Assembly (NCBI GenBank): GCA_023238725.1
Contig: CM041531.1
Coordinates: forward strand, 19,872,643 to 19,936,642
DNA: 64,000 nucleotides
Direction: 5' to 3'
Source of the DNA: Scortum barcoo
Lineage: Eukaryota; Chordata; Actinopteri; Centrarchiformes; Terapontidae
In this document: positions 50,601 to 58,961 of the stretch, one piece after another
Position numbering within the stretch: the first letter of the stretch is position 1
Layout: the number at the start of each line of letters is the position of its first letter
Notes under the pieces: model-generated
The model's database searches: none
What the model saw: only the letters and a program-made list of their open reading frames with translations
Told to the model about the DNA's origin: nothing
Program-made: the position numbers and the translations under genes

Positions 50601-53600
50601 CAGCAAAATGACTAGTGTTTACAGCTTAATATTTTCCCACAACATATCGAGATAAATACCCCTGTCATGGGTAGATGATACCCAGGCAACGAAGAATAAA
50701 TGTAGAAAAGCCAAAAGTTAATGGGAGGCTGATGAACTGCAAGTGTCCCACAATATTATGGACGATTGAAATATCAGGAAGCAGTTAAGGAGGCAAAAGC
50801 GGCTTATTAATCTGACCTCATTTTGAAGATCTATCCTAACTCTAGGGTGCTTTTCAATATTATTGACTTACTTGTTAACCTCCCTTCAAGTCACTGAAAT
50901 GAAGCCTCCCTTGATAAGTGTTTTCAAGTGTTTTAAATGTTTAATATTCTTCAACAAAAAGTAGCCCCCTGACAGGGGCCAAATTGTCACTGTTAATAAT
51001 TTGCTTGTGATGAGCTGTTTTGAAGTAATTTCTCCCATGTTGCTGGAAGAGGCTATGACTTGTATGAAGCCCTTTACTTGTTTTCCTCGATATTACAAAA
51101 ATATTCAGCAGCCTGTATGTTATCTATATCGCTGTGGCCACTAGTTTAATGTATTTTTTTACACATGCAATTGGTCTCAGAAAAAGTTTTTACCCAGCAC
51201 TGCTTCATCCATAGAAAATACTTACAACAATAACCATCCTTCATCCTTATCCTCTGCAGAGATTCTGTTTTTTGAATTTTGATATAAACAGTAATGATGC
51301 ATGATTCTACTTGGACTTATCAAAAGCAAACAAAGAAAGTTTCACTGTTATGCTGATGACACACATTTACATCAGGCTATTGAATTCTAACTCTACCTGC
51401 TAGTCATTCTCATAATTTGCCTCAACACCATAAAAAGTGTCAAAGGTTAATTGCACCAATACTCAAATAATCTTTTTGGCCTACTACCTCAATTAAATAG
51501 CTTCACCATGAAGACACACTGTCTCCCAATGATTTGTACTAATTTCACACTAATTTCAGTTTTCAGGAACAGGTTAAGAGAGCTGTTCAAACTATTAACT
51601 TTTGACAGGCATCAACATTTTAATCCACAAGTAATCAGAAAATAGTCAGCCATGGTTCAGTTTGTTATTGTGGAGAACATGGCTCAAAACTCCCACTTAC
51701 AAATGTATTGTCAGAGGTGGATTTTCCACAGCTGTATCCAGTGGTTTGTGGCAGTTCATTTGCAGTCTATTGAAAATCATCTGAGAACTATATTTTGAAC
51801 AACCTGCCTAAAAACCTACACACAAGCCAAACCTACACAAAAACCACAAGCAACATGCCATTAAGATTTTAACAAGGCTTTTAACGAGACAGACTCACAC
51901 TTAAACTCACCTGTGTATGAACTTGCATATTGTATTTTCCAGTCTCTAGCTAGCATGGTGAGTAAATCAACAATTACTATGGCTAAACAAACAAAGAAAA
52001 GACTGAGTTGAGTTTCAAAAACACACCTTATCCCAAACGAAGTGAGAGTCTTCAAGATTATAATTTAATTTTACATTAACATTAATATTTTCCTTTTATT
52101 CATTCATGTCTCTTTTTACTCGTCTCTCTCCGATATTTTATCTTCTTTTTTTTCCAAACCAAACTAGAGCTAAAATGCCAGTTAATATTTGAACTAAGTC
52201 AAGAAAAAGTTGCCAATGCATTGCTCTGTTTCTTCAGCAGGGCAATTGTTAGCTGACATTAGCTACAGCTATAAAAATCTGATAGGCTTAAGATTTTCTG
52301 TGAGTATGTTTAGTCTATTTCCCCTTTTGAATATCACTGTAATAAGCAAGTGGAAATTGAAATTTGGAATATGCAACCATAACTCCCGGCATTACATTTT
52401 AAGAATGGGTCATTATATCAATAAAGTAATTATTGGCTAATTATTCCAATTAAAATTGTACTTCCTAAAATTGTTTCTACTACAAACTAAGATTTTGCCA
52501 AAATGCATTCTCTGCTGTTTAATCATTGTTTAGCAAGCAACAATGGAATTGGACGTAAGATTAAACTCATAGGTGGAGCATTATTTGATACAATGTCATG
52601 CTTGAACAATATATTCCTCCTCCCTTATGTTATATGTTCGCCATATATGTAAATAACATCATATTTATACTGTATATACATTACAAATTATGTAGCATGT
52701 TGTCTCCCGAGGACATATGCAGTGATTCATGTGCAGTGCACAGTAATTATATCTTTATAAGACTGTGAATGTAAACACTATCTGTCTGCTGAAAAGTTAG
52801 TGTGAATAGCAGGAGAAGGAAACGGATATTGAGTGAAAAGACAGATACAGAGTATGCAGCTGTGCACTGTATGGAGGCGGATGCTGACTGTGGGAATCTT
52901 TTGTGTGTGATAACACTGTTGACGTGCTTTGAAAAGAGTCACTGTGGTGACTGTATATGCATACATATAATGCACTGTGTAGACATGCTACATGGATATA
53001 AAGACAGAGATACATACATAGACAGATTATAGACACTGTTGTATCTTTTGTGTGCATTTTTTGTCTTAAATAAATTAGGTTTTTCCAAACACATAAAAAA
53101 GACAAAGACTTTGAGTATTGAATTTTAAAAAGAGGCATGCACTCTCCAGTGGGTGTATGAATGTAGAATAGAAAACTTTAAAGGAAAACTTGGTAGGTGT
53201 CTGTCTCTTGGCAGGGGAGAAAACAGAATCAAAAACTCCACCAATCTTTGTTGAAAAACTATATCCCAGTCTACTTCAAACACTTTATAAACCTGGAACC
53301 TCAGGTAAAACCACTGCAATAAATATACGTCCAAGTAACATCACATCCCTTTCTCCTTCTTTAAATTTTCTGTCTTTCTCTGTCCACATCAAATGCAAGG
53401 AAATACATTGAAATAAACTTGACACAAAGTTAATTCTGTTCTTAATACCATCAGCACTTGTTATGTTTCAAAGTGTGTTACTTACAGGCATAGTCTGTCC
53501 ACCATGTAAGCTGTTGATGGCGGCCTGCGCTTCTGCGTGGCTGGAGAACTTGACAAAGGCACAGCCTGCATGCACAGAAAACAAGAGAAATAGAAAGGAG

Positions 53601-56600
53601 GGGCACAGCATCAGGGAGATGGCCTTGAATATGGGAGAAAAACACCATTCATTACCATTGTTTTCATGTTATCTGGTTTGTAAATATATTCTGCCATTTG
53701 TGTGTTCAGCGCATAACTCTGAATAAATCAGTCTAATTGTAGTGAAGGCATTAGCTGTGTGGAACATCCTGTCCCTCGCCCATTTCTAATTCCACCCCCT
53801 CCACTTTGGAGCATGGAGCCAAGGCATTTACTATCCTGACTTGTTTGTGATTATTAATCTGTTTAATATTTACACATTGTGATTTGTGTGCAGTCACTCA
53901 TAAAAGAGATTATGATGACAAAGGCATAGTATTATAATCTGCCTATCTAACCGAATCTTTGCTCGCATATAATTTCAGATGGAGGGGGGCTGTGCTCAAG
54001 GGGCATTCAAATCATCTTAAATCTGTTGTTAATGCACAAAAGGAAAAGTCAACATAAAAAGTTGGCCGGAAGACAGGGGAACGGGTGTTGGCAGCAGTAC
54101 TCCGGAGCGTCATTGCATTAACATTTCAAATTATGTTAAAAATGATTTAAGTAGATAATAATAATGCACAGTATGCTTTTTGGAAGGTTACATATCCTAA
54201 CCACATGATTAAATAGTGTATCAGTGTGTAGGTAAGGACAGGCACTAAACTACTAAAACATAAAGAGAAAGCTAGTGAAGTGAAATACAGTGGAACTGAG
54301 ATGTGGTAATTTTCCAAAAGCCATTAAATTAAACAGGAGCTATTTCTCTAAGCTTTATGGTCGTCATAGACTGCACAAGGTATTCTGTTATGTCCTATTC
54401 TTATCCTTGCCTTCAGGTAGCTCATGTGTTAAGTCAAGAGATACCTAATTAACAAACTCATGGATTAATTCTGCCCCTTTTTCATTAATGGAGTAGCACA
54501 AGTGTTTCAGAACCAGACAAGCTTTTCCTGAGTTCAATCCCCAGTTTCTTGAGAGCTGCTGATACCTATTTAAAACTGTTACACATGTTCACATACATTT
54601 ATTCACCCTACATTCTCAGCGGAGCCGCGACGATTCATTTAAATTCTAAACACTGATTGGTAGGCTCAGGAGATGTTCCGTGTCTGGCAGTGACCCATTC
54701 ACTTCTGCATCTCAGGAGTCACTTTTGCTTTCCAGACAAACAAATTAATAATTTCCTGACAAAATCCAAAAGATTGAACTGAGGGACACGCAGTATGTGC
54801 ACAATCAATGGAAGACAATTTCCACCTCTACCTGAGGCTCTCCCGCCACATTCCAGCCGCACAGTAAATGGTAAGTGGTTTCAACTGTTGTGGGCAGAAA
54901 TGCGGTGAGTAGTAAAGGCCATGTGTTTTCTGTACTGTCAAATGTCCTCAAAGCTGTATAGATCTACAGAGGCAAACAGACAAGTCAAAGAAGCCTTTGA
55001 TTCTGTCACAGCACTCTAGCACCCTTTTACTTCACTTGAACGCCCCTCCGGGTAGAGGCAGGAAAGGTCTTCATTTGTCCAACTGAAATGTGTCAGCTTA
55101 CTGTGTGCCATTTGACTGCAGCTCTGTCTTTGAAGGAACAAACGCTGTTTAACCTTTGTAGTTGAAATAATAAGGGGAGGTTTGTTCCTGCCTTTTGGTT
55201 TTGTAAGGCAACTCGCTGTTCGTTCCCTAACCAGGCCTATCAGATATTGTGCCAGGATCCCAGTGACCCCGGCGGCTCAGTGTAACCAGAAAAACGCCCA
55301 AAACTGCGGAGCTTGGCACGTGCCATCAATTGGCAAAGTCAAGTCAAATGTACATGTCAATGTCCTCAAATTTCTCCACCAAAAAAAAATCAATGTTGTA
55401 GCCCTGCTATTCCTGACCTAGAAAAAAAAAAGTTAAGGGACACAGAGCACAACATCTCAAAAGAATTGGAAGTGCTACAGCCTCATAAATTATAGTGCAC
55501 ATTTGAGTTTTTGAATTTGATGGCTCAGAATGAGTTGGGGGAAAAAGGAAAAAGAGAGATTGTATTGCTTTCAAGCGGGAGGATCTGCACTGCCTTTTGA
55601 ATTCCCGGGGTAATAATATGTATGCATGAATTCCATCCCGCTGGATGGGTGACATTTATAACACAACTTAATTATAGACCTAAAAGCCATCTCTCTATTT
55701 TTCCTGACAATTCTGGGTTCTATTCAACTCTGGCAGCAAGTGTTGCACTTTGAAAGTACTTTGAGGAGCAGCGCCATAGAGAGATGGATGTTAAACTTCT
55801 CGGCCTTTTTATTGGGTGAAGAGGGGTGCTGAAAAGCCTCTGAGTAGCATAAATTTACATCAACAGGGGACAAAGCCTCCATCATGGAACAGATAGCACT
55901 GTCAATTTCAAGGTCTGTCTCATTTAAATTACGCGAACCTCATCCCAAGCGAGGCGACTGGCAAAATAATTTGCCGTAACATCCCGTAATGATTGCGTGG
56001 GACTGTTGCACAGTGAGTGATAGGACCAGATACCTATATGTGAGACCTTTGTCTGGCGGTGGCATTCATAGTTAACATTGCTCCACAGTTTTCCATTTCT
56101 AGCAGTGAAAACGTGAAGAAAAGGCAATGATCAAGCCAGTGATAATAGAGACAAATACCAACACAGGAAACGTATGGCATGTTCAGAGGGGAGAAAGAAG
56201 GAGAGATGAGGTGTGGGGTGCAGGAGGGTGAAAAGGAGCGAAAGCGCGAATGAGGGAGAAAACTAGCTCCTGTCTGACACAACAGCACCGGCCTTATTTC
56301 ATTTTATGTGCTGTCAATCAGCTCGAGGCATCTGAGCAGACGGGAAGAGAGGGAGCCCGGCGAGGGAGGGAGAAACGGCAAAAGAGGAAACAAGCCAGGG
56401 AGAAAGAAAGGTAGTGGGCCGGTGGGGCGACGCGGAGCAATAGATCTGGGATTAACAGTGAGAGGAACAGATGTTGACACAGATAGGTGTGTGGTTCAGT
56501 ATAGCCAGCCTTTCTCTTTGATATACTCAGATGGCTCGCGCATTATCAGCCCCTCTCCCTCGCCTTCCCACACGTCCTTCTCACACATTCAGATGCTTCA

Positions 56601-57657
56601 TATAGGGGAATAAATCACAGTCAGCAGAGAGAAAGGAAGGCAGAAGTTCCGAGCAATATCATTGGCGTTATTGCTCTAAATATGGCTCCGAGACAGAGAC
56701 CCATCAAGGGATGATGGGGAGCCTCCCGCACTCTCAGAACAATCCCACCTGCATCGCACATTTCACAGCCGTCTTTAATTTGACCATGCTCTACTAACTA
56801 AATAGCACATAAGCCACAGACATGAATGCATAAGCTGTTCCTGAATGCAGGCAAATCTGCCGCACAGTGAGTGACAGCAGCAAAAAACCCAGAGCCTGGC
56901 TGCTTTATTTACAGTAGGACATTATCGCCCAATGGTGTCTCTGGGGAGGGATGACGGGAATGTGGGAAACAAACATGATTACACCCCTCCGCTTTTCAGA
57001 TAACAGGAAGAGGAGGAGGAGGGGGGGCGAGGTGTTGTGTGATGGATTTGTTGAGTACAAGCCCAGGGTGAGAGGAGCTGCCGCGATGAAGAGACAACAC
57101 AAGAAGTAGTTCGGGAGGGAGAGAAAAAAAGAGGAGAGAGGAAGGAGAGGTAGAGTGAGAACAAAAAAGGGAAGGGAAATACAGAAAAGTAGTGAGAAAA
57201 GGAAAGTGGGAGGAAGGAGGTGTCAGAGCACAGTGACAATGAGGTATGAAAGAAATGCGAGCGAGACACATAAGAGGTGGTGAAAAAACAGAATAGCTGA
57301 AGGGGAGGATGAGGTATTCAGAAGAGCGGAGTGGATCGCAGACGATGTCAATGAGTGCGCAGCGGGTGAATCATGGTTCTAAAAATGTAAAAGGCTGAAA
57401 GAGGAAGAAAGACACAGCACGCGCCCAGACAGACAGAGGGATTAAGAGGGACAGAGAGGGAGAACAAAAAAAAACAAACAAACAAAACAAAAAAAAAAGA
57501 GTGGGAGGTGTGTGGGCTCTGACCCTTACTGGCCCCATCAGGCCCTCGCAGGACGGTGCACTGCACTCCTCGATCTGGCCGAAGGTCTCGAACAGCCGCC
57601 GGACGTCGTCCTCGCTCTGCTGCTTGCCGAGCATTCCCACAAACAGCTTCCTGTCTT
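32021..57657 (-). CDS. celf6: CELF family RNA-binding protein (celf6-like), 5' part missing; nine exons
   Basis: Spliced minus-strand gene; CDS order is 57657-57524, 53565-53486, 44160-44017, 43091-42944, 41633-41484, 40639-40577, 39986-39906, 36458-36315, 32148-32021. About 354 residues are encoded against roughly 480 in the family, so RRM1 and the N-terminus lie beyond 64000. Visible parts are RRM2 (RNP2 KLFVGM, RNP1 KGCAFVKF), an Ala/Met/Gln-rich linker, and RRM3 (RNP2 NLFIYH, RNP1 KCFGFVSF) ending KRPKDANRPY. CELF proteins bind UGU/GU-rich RNA and regulate alternative splicing, mRNA stability and translation, the CELF3-6 group mainly in neurons. GMLGKQQ (CELF3/6) rather than GMLNKQQ (CELF4/5), AYAPISQAFPQQP and YTNG favour celf6; GDAELMQMFLPFG and SEDDVRRLFE also fit celf4. 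Family membership is near certain, the paralog moderate. The first exon carries a 5-bp duplication that breaks the frame, so as written the gene is damaged or the assembly contains an error. Confidence 0.9.
32149..32340 (-). promoter_or_regulatory. Extended pyrimidine tract before the terminal coding exon
   Basis: In transcript sense this ~190-nt stretch is rich in CU-only blocks (tttctcttcttcc, ccctctcatctctcc). Such tracts are typical binding regions for PTB/U2AF-type proteins and may govern use of exon I. Confidence 0.4.
33085..33100. repeat. Short CA microsatellite in intron H-I
   Basis: Eight CA units. Confidence 0.9.
34034..34052. repeat. Short TG microsatellite in intron H-I
   Basis: About nine TG units. 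Confidence 0.9.
35576..35611. repeat. AG microsatellite in intron H-I
   Basis: About 18 GA units; CU repeat in the transcript. Confidence 0.95.
36315..36458 (-). CDS. celf6: CELF exon H: RRM3 first part (RNP2)
   Basis: A 144-nt exon (phase 1 to 1) with acceptor tcatcaccag and donor TTCG|gtgagt. It reads GPEGCNLFIYHLPQEFGD, AELMQMFLPFGNVISAKV and FVDRATNQSKCFG. This is RRM3 beta1 (RNP2 NLFIYH), alpha1, beta2 and the start of RNP1, which is completed by exon I. RRM3 is the highest-affinity UGU-binding domain in several CELF proteins. GDAEL separates it from CELF3 (TDSEI) and CELF5 (GDTEL) as I recall them. Fully intact. Confidence 0.97.
37382..37405. repeat. CA microsatellite in intron G-H
   Basis: CA units with one CG interruption, about 920 nt upstream of exon H in transcript sense. 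Confidence 0.95.
38866..38884. repeat. CA microsatellite in intron G-H
   Basis: About nine CA units; UG in the transcript. Confidence 0.9.
39160..39212. repeat. Copy 1 of a 54-nt duplicated intronic element
   Basis: About 83% identical to 42789-42842 (8 substitutions, 7 of them transitions, and one 1-nt gap); the shared core is gctaatgatKaaaatgttcc. It lies about 690 nt past exon G in the transcript. Confidence 0.8.
39906..39986 (-). CDS. celf6: CELF exon G: linker end leading into RRM3, tandem acceptor
   Basis: An 81-nt exon (or 78 nt) with acceptor tgcaacagCAG and donor GAAG|gtaag. It reads AAYPAAYAPISQAFPQQP then TIIPQQQREG; QQQREGPEGC is the conserved entry to RRM3. The acceptor is NAGNAG: start 39986 adds one Ala compared with 39983. 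AYAP and FPQQP match CELF6 as I remember it (CELF4 has AYGQISQAFPQPP). Confidence 0.94.
39987..40576 (-). other. celf6: Intron F-G of the CELF gene
   Basis: A short intron (590 nt). Contains a TG run at 40357-40376 (CA in the transcript) and a purine-rich plus-strand stretch next to exon F. No other feature seen. Confidence 0.85.
40357..40376. repeat. TG microsatellite in intron F-G
   Basis: About ten TG units; CA in the transcript. Confidence 0.9.
40577..40639 (-). CDS. celf6: CELF exon F: short linker exon
   Basis: A 63-nt exon (21 codons, phase 1 to 1) with acceptor ctctgcag and donor GCAG|gtgatc. With the split codon it reads AQSPTVTDPLQQAYAGVQHYA, a motif found in CELF3, 4 and 6. It sits in a purine-rich stretch of the plus strand, so in the transcript it is preceded by a long pyrimidine tract, and the donor gtgatc is weak. 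Its small size, weak donor and symmetric phase make it a plausible cassette exon; that is inference. Confidence 0.93.
40640..41483 (-). other. celf6: Intron E-F of the CELF gene
   Basis: An 844-nt intron. The part next to exon F (40640-40780) is GA-rich on the plus strand, giving a long pyrimidine tract before the exon F acceptor. Nothing else recognised. Confidence 0.85.
41484..41633 (-). CDS. celf6: CELF exon E: linker, Pro/Gly-rich
   Basis: A 150-nt exon (phase 1 to 1) with acceptor tttgcag and donor CCAG|gtgagc. It reads GTSTPPGISATAVPSIAAP, IGVNGFSALPPQSNGQP and TSEPIYTNGIHPYP. IGVNGF and GxHPYP are hallmarks of the CELF3-6 linker. Exons E, F, G and H are all phase 1-1 and multiples of three, so each can be skipped without changing frame. 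This fits the known alternative splicing of the linker in this family. Confidence 0.95.
42529..42598. repeat. GA-rich low-complexity stretch in intron D-E
   Basis: Interrupted GA repeats with CAG and CGA breaks; pyrimidine-rich in the transcript. Confidence 0.85.
42789..42842. repeat. Copy 2 of a 54-nt duplicated intronic element
   Basis: Same orientation as the copy at 39160-39212 and separated from it by 3.6 kb containing exons E, F and G. It lies about 100 nt past the exon D donor. It could be an old dispersed repeat or a duplicated splicing/regulatory element. Confidence 0.8.
42944..43091 (-). CDS. celf6: CELF exon D: linker, Met/Gln/Ala-rich, tandem acceptor
   Basis: Reads MMQQQAALMAATQGSYLNP, then MAAIAAAQMQQMAAFNVNG and LVATPMTPSS. 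The linker between RRM2 and RRM3 in CELF proteins is low-complexity and carries activation/repression and nuclear-localisation functions. The acceptor is a NAGNAG (aacagCAG|ATG): starting at 43091 gives 148 nt with an extra Gln, starting at 43088 gives 145 nt. The donor is TCAG|gtatac. It enters in phase 0 and leaves in phase 1. The LMAATQGSY spacing resembles CELF6 more than CELF4, which I remember as one residue longer here. Confidence 0.93.
43092..44016 (-). other. celf6: Intron C-D of the CELF gene
   Basis: A 925-nt intron with GT-AG ends. No repeats or exons recognised apart from purine-rich sequence near exon D. Confidence 0.85.
44017..44160 (-). CDS. celf6: CELF exon C: end of RRM2 and start of linker
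   Basis: A 144-nt exon (48 codons, phase 0 to 0) with acceptor ctctccag and donor GCT|gtaagt. It reads GASSSLVVKFADTDKER, the last strand of RRM2 and its basic tail, then TLRRMHQMAGQLGIF and an Ala/Tyr-rich start of the divergent linker (FGAYGAYSHA). Because it is symmetric it could be skipped in frame. In the frame produced by the exon A duplication, translation would reach a TGA inside this exon. Confidence 0.95.
45536..45630. repeat. GA-rich low-complexity stretch in intron B-C
   Basis: Interrupted (GA)n/(GATA) purine run; pyrimidine-rich in the transcript. Confidence 0.85.
51280..51400 (+). mobile_element. L2-like LINE reverse transcriptase fragment (YADD motif)
   Basis: In the frame starting at 51298 the translation reads CMILLGLIKSKQRKFHCYADD then THLHQ. 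FHCYADDTxL is the catalytic core of L2/Maui-type fish LINE reverse transcriptases, preceded by the usual LPLG-like segment. Downstream stops appear within ten codons. The element is opposite in orientation to the CELF gene and is a dead fragment. Confidence 0.7.
53486..53565 (-). CDS. celf6: CELF exon B: RRM2 second part (RNP1)
   Basis: An 80-nt exon with acceptor tgcatgcag and donor CCT|gtaag. With the preceding G it reads GCAFVKFSSHAEAQAAI then NSLHGGQTMP: RRM2 beta3 (RNP1, aromatic RNA-contact residues in CAFVKF), alpha2 and the following loop. It enters in phase 1 and leaves in phase 0. Skipping it would shift the frame, so it is expected to be constitutive. Intact, with no stop in the conserved frame. 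Confidence 0.95.
53566..57523 (-). other. celf6: Intron A-B of the CELF gene
   Basis: A 4.0-kb intron. The 1.2 kb next to exon A (about 56200-57500) is purine-rich on the plus strand with repeated GA/GGA patches and an A-rich run at 57467-57500. The remainder is unremarkable AT-rich sequence. Confidence 0.85.
57524..57657 (-). CDS. celf6: CELF exon A: RRM2 first part, frameshifted by a 5-bp duplication
   Basis: Acceptor ctatccag precedes AAGACAGG; a Glu codon is split with the previous, unseen exon. It reads EDRKLFVGMLGKQQ, then SEDDVRRLFETFGQIEEC, covering RRM2 beta1 (RNP2 KLFVGM), alpha1 and beta2. After Cys the conserved continuation TVLRGPDGASKG lies in another frame because gcact is tandemly repeated at 57558-57567. 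The exon is 134 nt; without the extra five bases it would be 129 nt (43 codons) and enter and leave in phase 1. The conserved donor is the weak G|gtcaga at 57523. A stronger-looking gtaagg lies six bases upstream at 57529 and would remove two residues. A CT-rich tract, a (UG)15 run and a perfect hairpin lie within 450 nt upstream in the transcript. Confidence 0.88.
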
Positions 57658-57812
57658 CTGGATAGGAAGAGAGGAAGGGGGAGAGGAAGAGGTGGGGTGG
57701 GGGTGGGGAGGGAAGGAGGGAGGGTGGAAGAGAGGAGAGAACAGACAAATGCTACAGCTGATGGCACCGTTCTGCTGAGCTGAGAGGAACTTTGTGCAAC
57801 TCAACCCCCCCC

Positions 57813-57814
<2 letters not shown>

Positions 57815-57844
<30 letters not shown>
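57815..57844. repeat. (CA)15 microsatellite; (UG)15 in the CELF pre-mRNA
   Basis: Uninterrupted AC dinucleotides, 158 nt upstream of exon A in transcript sense. GU repeats are high-affinity CELF targets, so this could be a self-binding site; that is inference. Confidence 0.95.
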
Positions 57845-57846
<2 letters not shown>

Positions 57847-57869
57847 TTATCAACAGTCTGCTGTCTTGA

Positions 57870-57876
<7 letters not shown>

Positions 57877-57901
<25 letters not shown>

Positions 57902-57936
57902 CGCTGCCGCTGTTGTTGTTGTTGTTATTGTTGTTG
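57877..57936. repeat. Imperfect CTG/CCG/TTG triplet repeat (20 units)
   Basis: Eight CTG, then CCG CTG CCG CTG, four TTG, TTA and three TTG on the plus strand, all in one register. In the CELF transcript this is CAA/CAG/CGG sequence inside the intron 220 nt before exon A. One minus frame contains TAA, so it is not a polyglutamine exon in that frame. Confidence 0.95.
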
Positions 57937-58037
57937 ATCTTACTGTTGTGTGGTATGCCACCCCACCCCGGTATGAGGGAGATATATTCCTGTTTCCAGT
58001 GAGCTATTCAAGTCTGCCACAGTGACGTTTGATACTC

Positions 58038-58109
58038 TCCCGCTCTCTTTCCGCCTTTACCTGAAACCCACCGCGCTGGGTTTCAGGTAAAGGCGGAAAG
58101 AGAGCGGGA
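58038..58109. repeat. Perfect 33-bp inverted repeat with 6-nt loop
   Basis: The left arm 58038-58070 begins tcccgctctctttccg and ends ctgaaaccca; the right arm 58077-58109 is its exact reverse complement. The loop is ccgcgc at 58071-58076. No mismatch was found over 33 bp, far beyond chance. It could be a recent template-switch event, a small foldback element or a library/assembly foldback artefact. Confidence 0.95.
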
Positions 58110-58961
58110 ATATTTTGCACAGGTAGACAAACCGTCAGATCGTCTGGATGCTTAAGTCACTGAGTTGAAAGAGAACATGGCACAAGAACACAGTATTACG
58201 TTCTCTCATCACTAAAGGGGTAGGAATTATAATAAGGACGAGTAAACTCTGCCGCACAACCTATCCAATGACAAACTCAAGAAAAGTAACAAAACTGAAG
58301 AGTGTCTTAGCCAGTGTGTACTGGTTTCTCATTAATTAAAGTCTGCTCCACTTTCTGCTGACTGTAAAATATGTTGTATGGAGACAAAGTTTAAGGCACT
58401 CACATTTCTACAATATAAATGCGTATGGAAAAGTTGAAGTCAGAGAGCAAACACATCGGAAAATTAGTCAAGTAGAAATAAAAAGTGAACATGATTCTGT
58501 GAATTGCCTAGTGTTGGCTGCACAGAAATAATGGATGAAGCTTTTCTGTGTAATATTGTTTGTGGATAATTATCAGCAAAAGGTTTGCCGATTTGTCATT
58601 TTGCAACTCAAACATATATAAAAATAAAACAAATTCAGCTACATTCACACAGTGCAATACAGTGAAAGAATTTGTCTTCCTACTATTTTGTGCACACACT
58701 GCATAATACATAAGTTATATACAAGTTAAAGGGTAAGAGTTTTTTTTCTTCATAGTAACCATGACCACGACCTATTGCTTTCCAAGCCCAGTGATGGAGA
58801 GAGGGTGTTTGCAGCAACCATTGCAAAACATTTGTACTATGAAAGCTACAAACTGTAGTTGTCATGCCTTGAAACAAAAGAATGACAAAGCATTACGGCA
58901 GGCAGTTTTTATTGTGATGTATGAACTCATGTGTAAGTATTTCTGTTGAATTTGTGGTTTA

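Larger units (their letters stand above)
44161..53485 (-). other. celf6: Intron B-C of the CELF gene
   Basis: The largest intron fully in view (9.3 kb). It holds GA-rich low-complexity DNA at 45536-45630, an L2-like LINE reverse-transcriptase scrap near 51290, and moderately GC-rich unique patches at 45260-45480 and 46740-47340 that could be regulatory. No exon with family similarity was found in it. Confidence 0.85.

Noticed and set aside
54500..54545. Possible tRNA or SINE B-box (gagttcaatcccc)
   Set aside because: No cloverleaf or A-box nearby; not enough to call.
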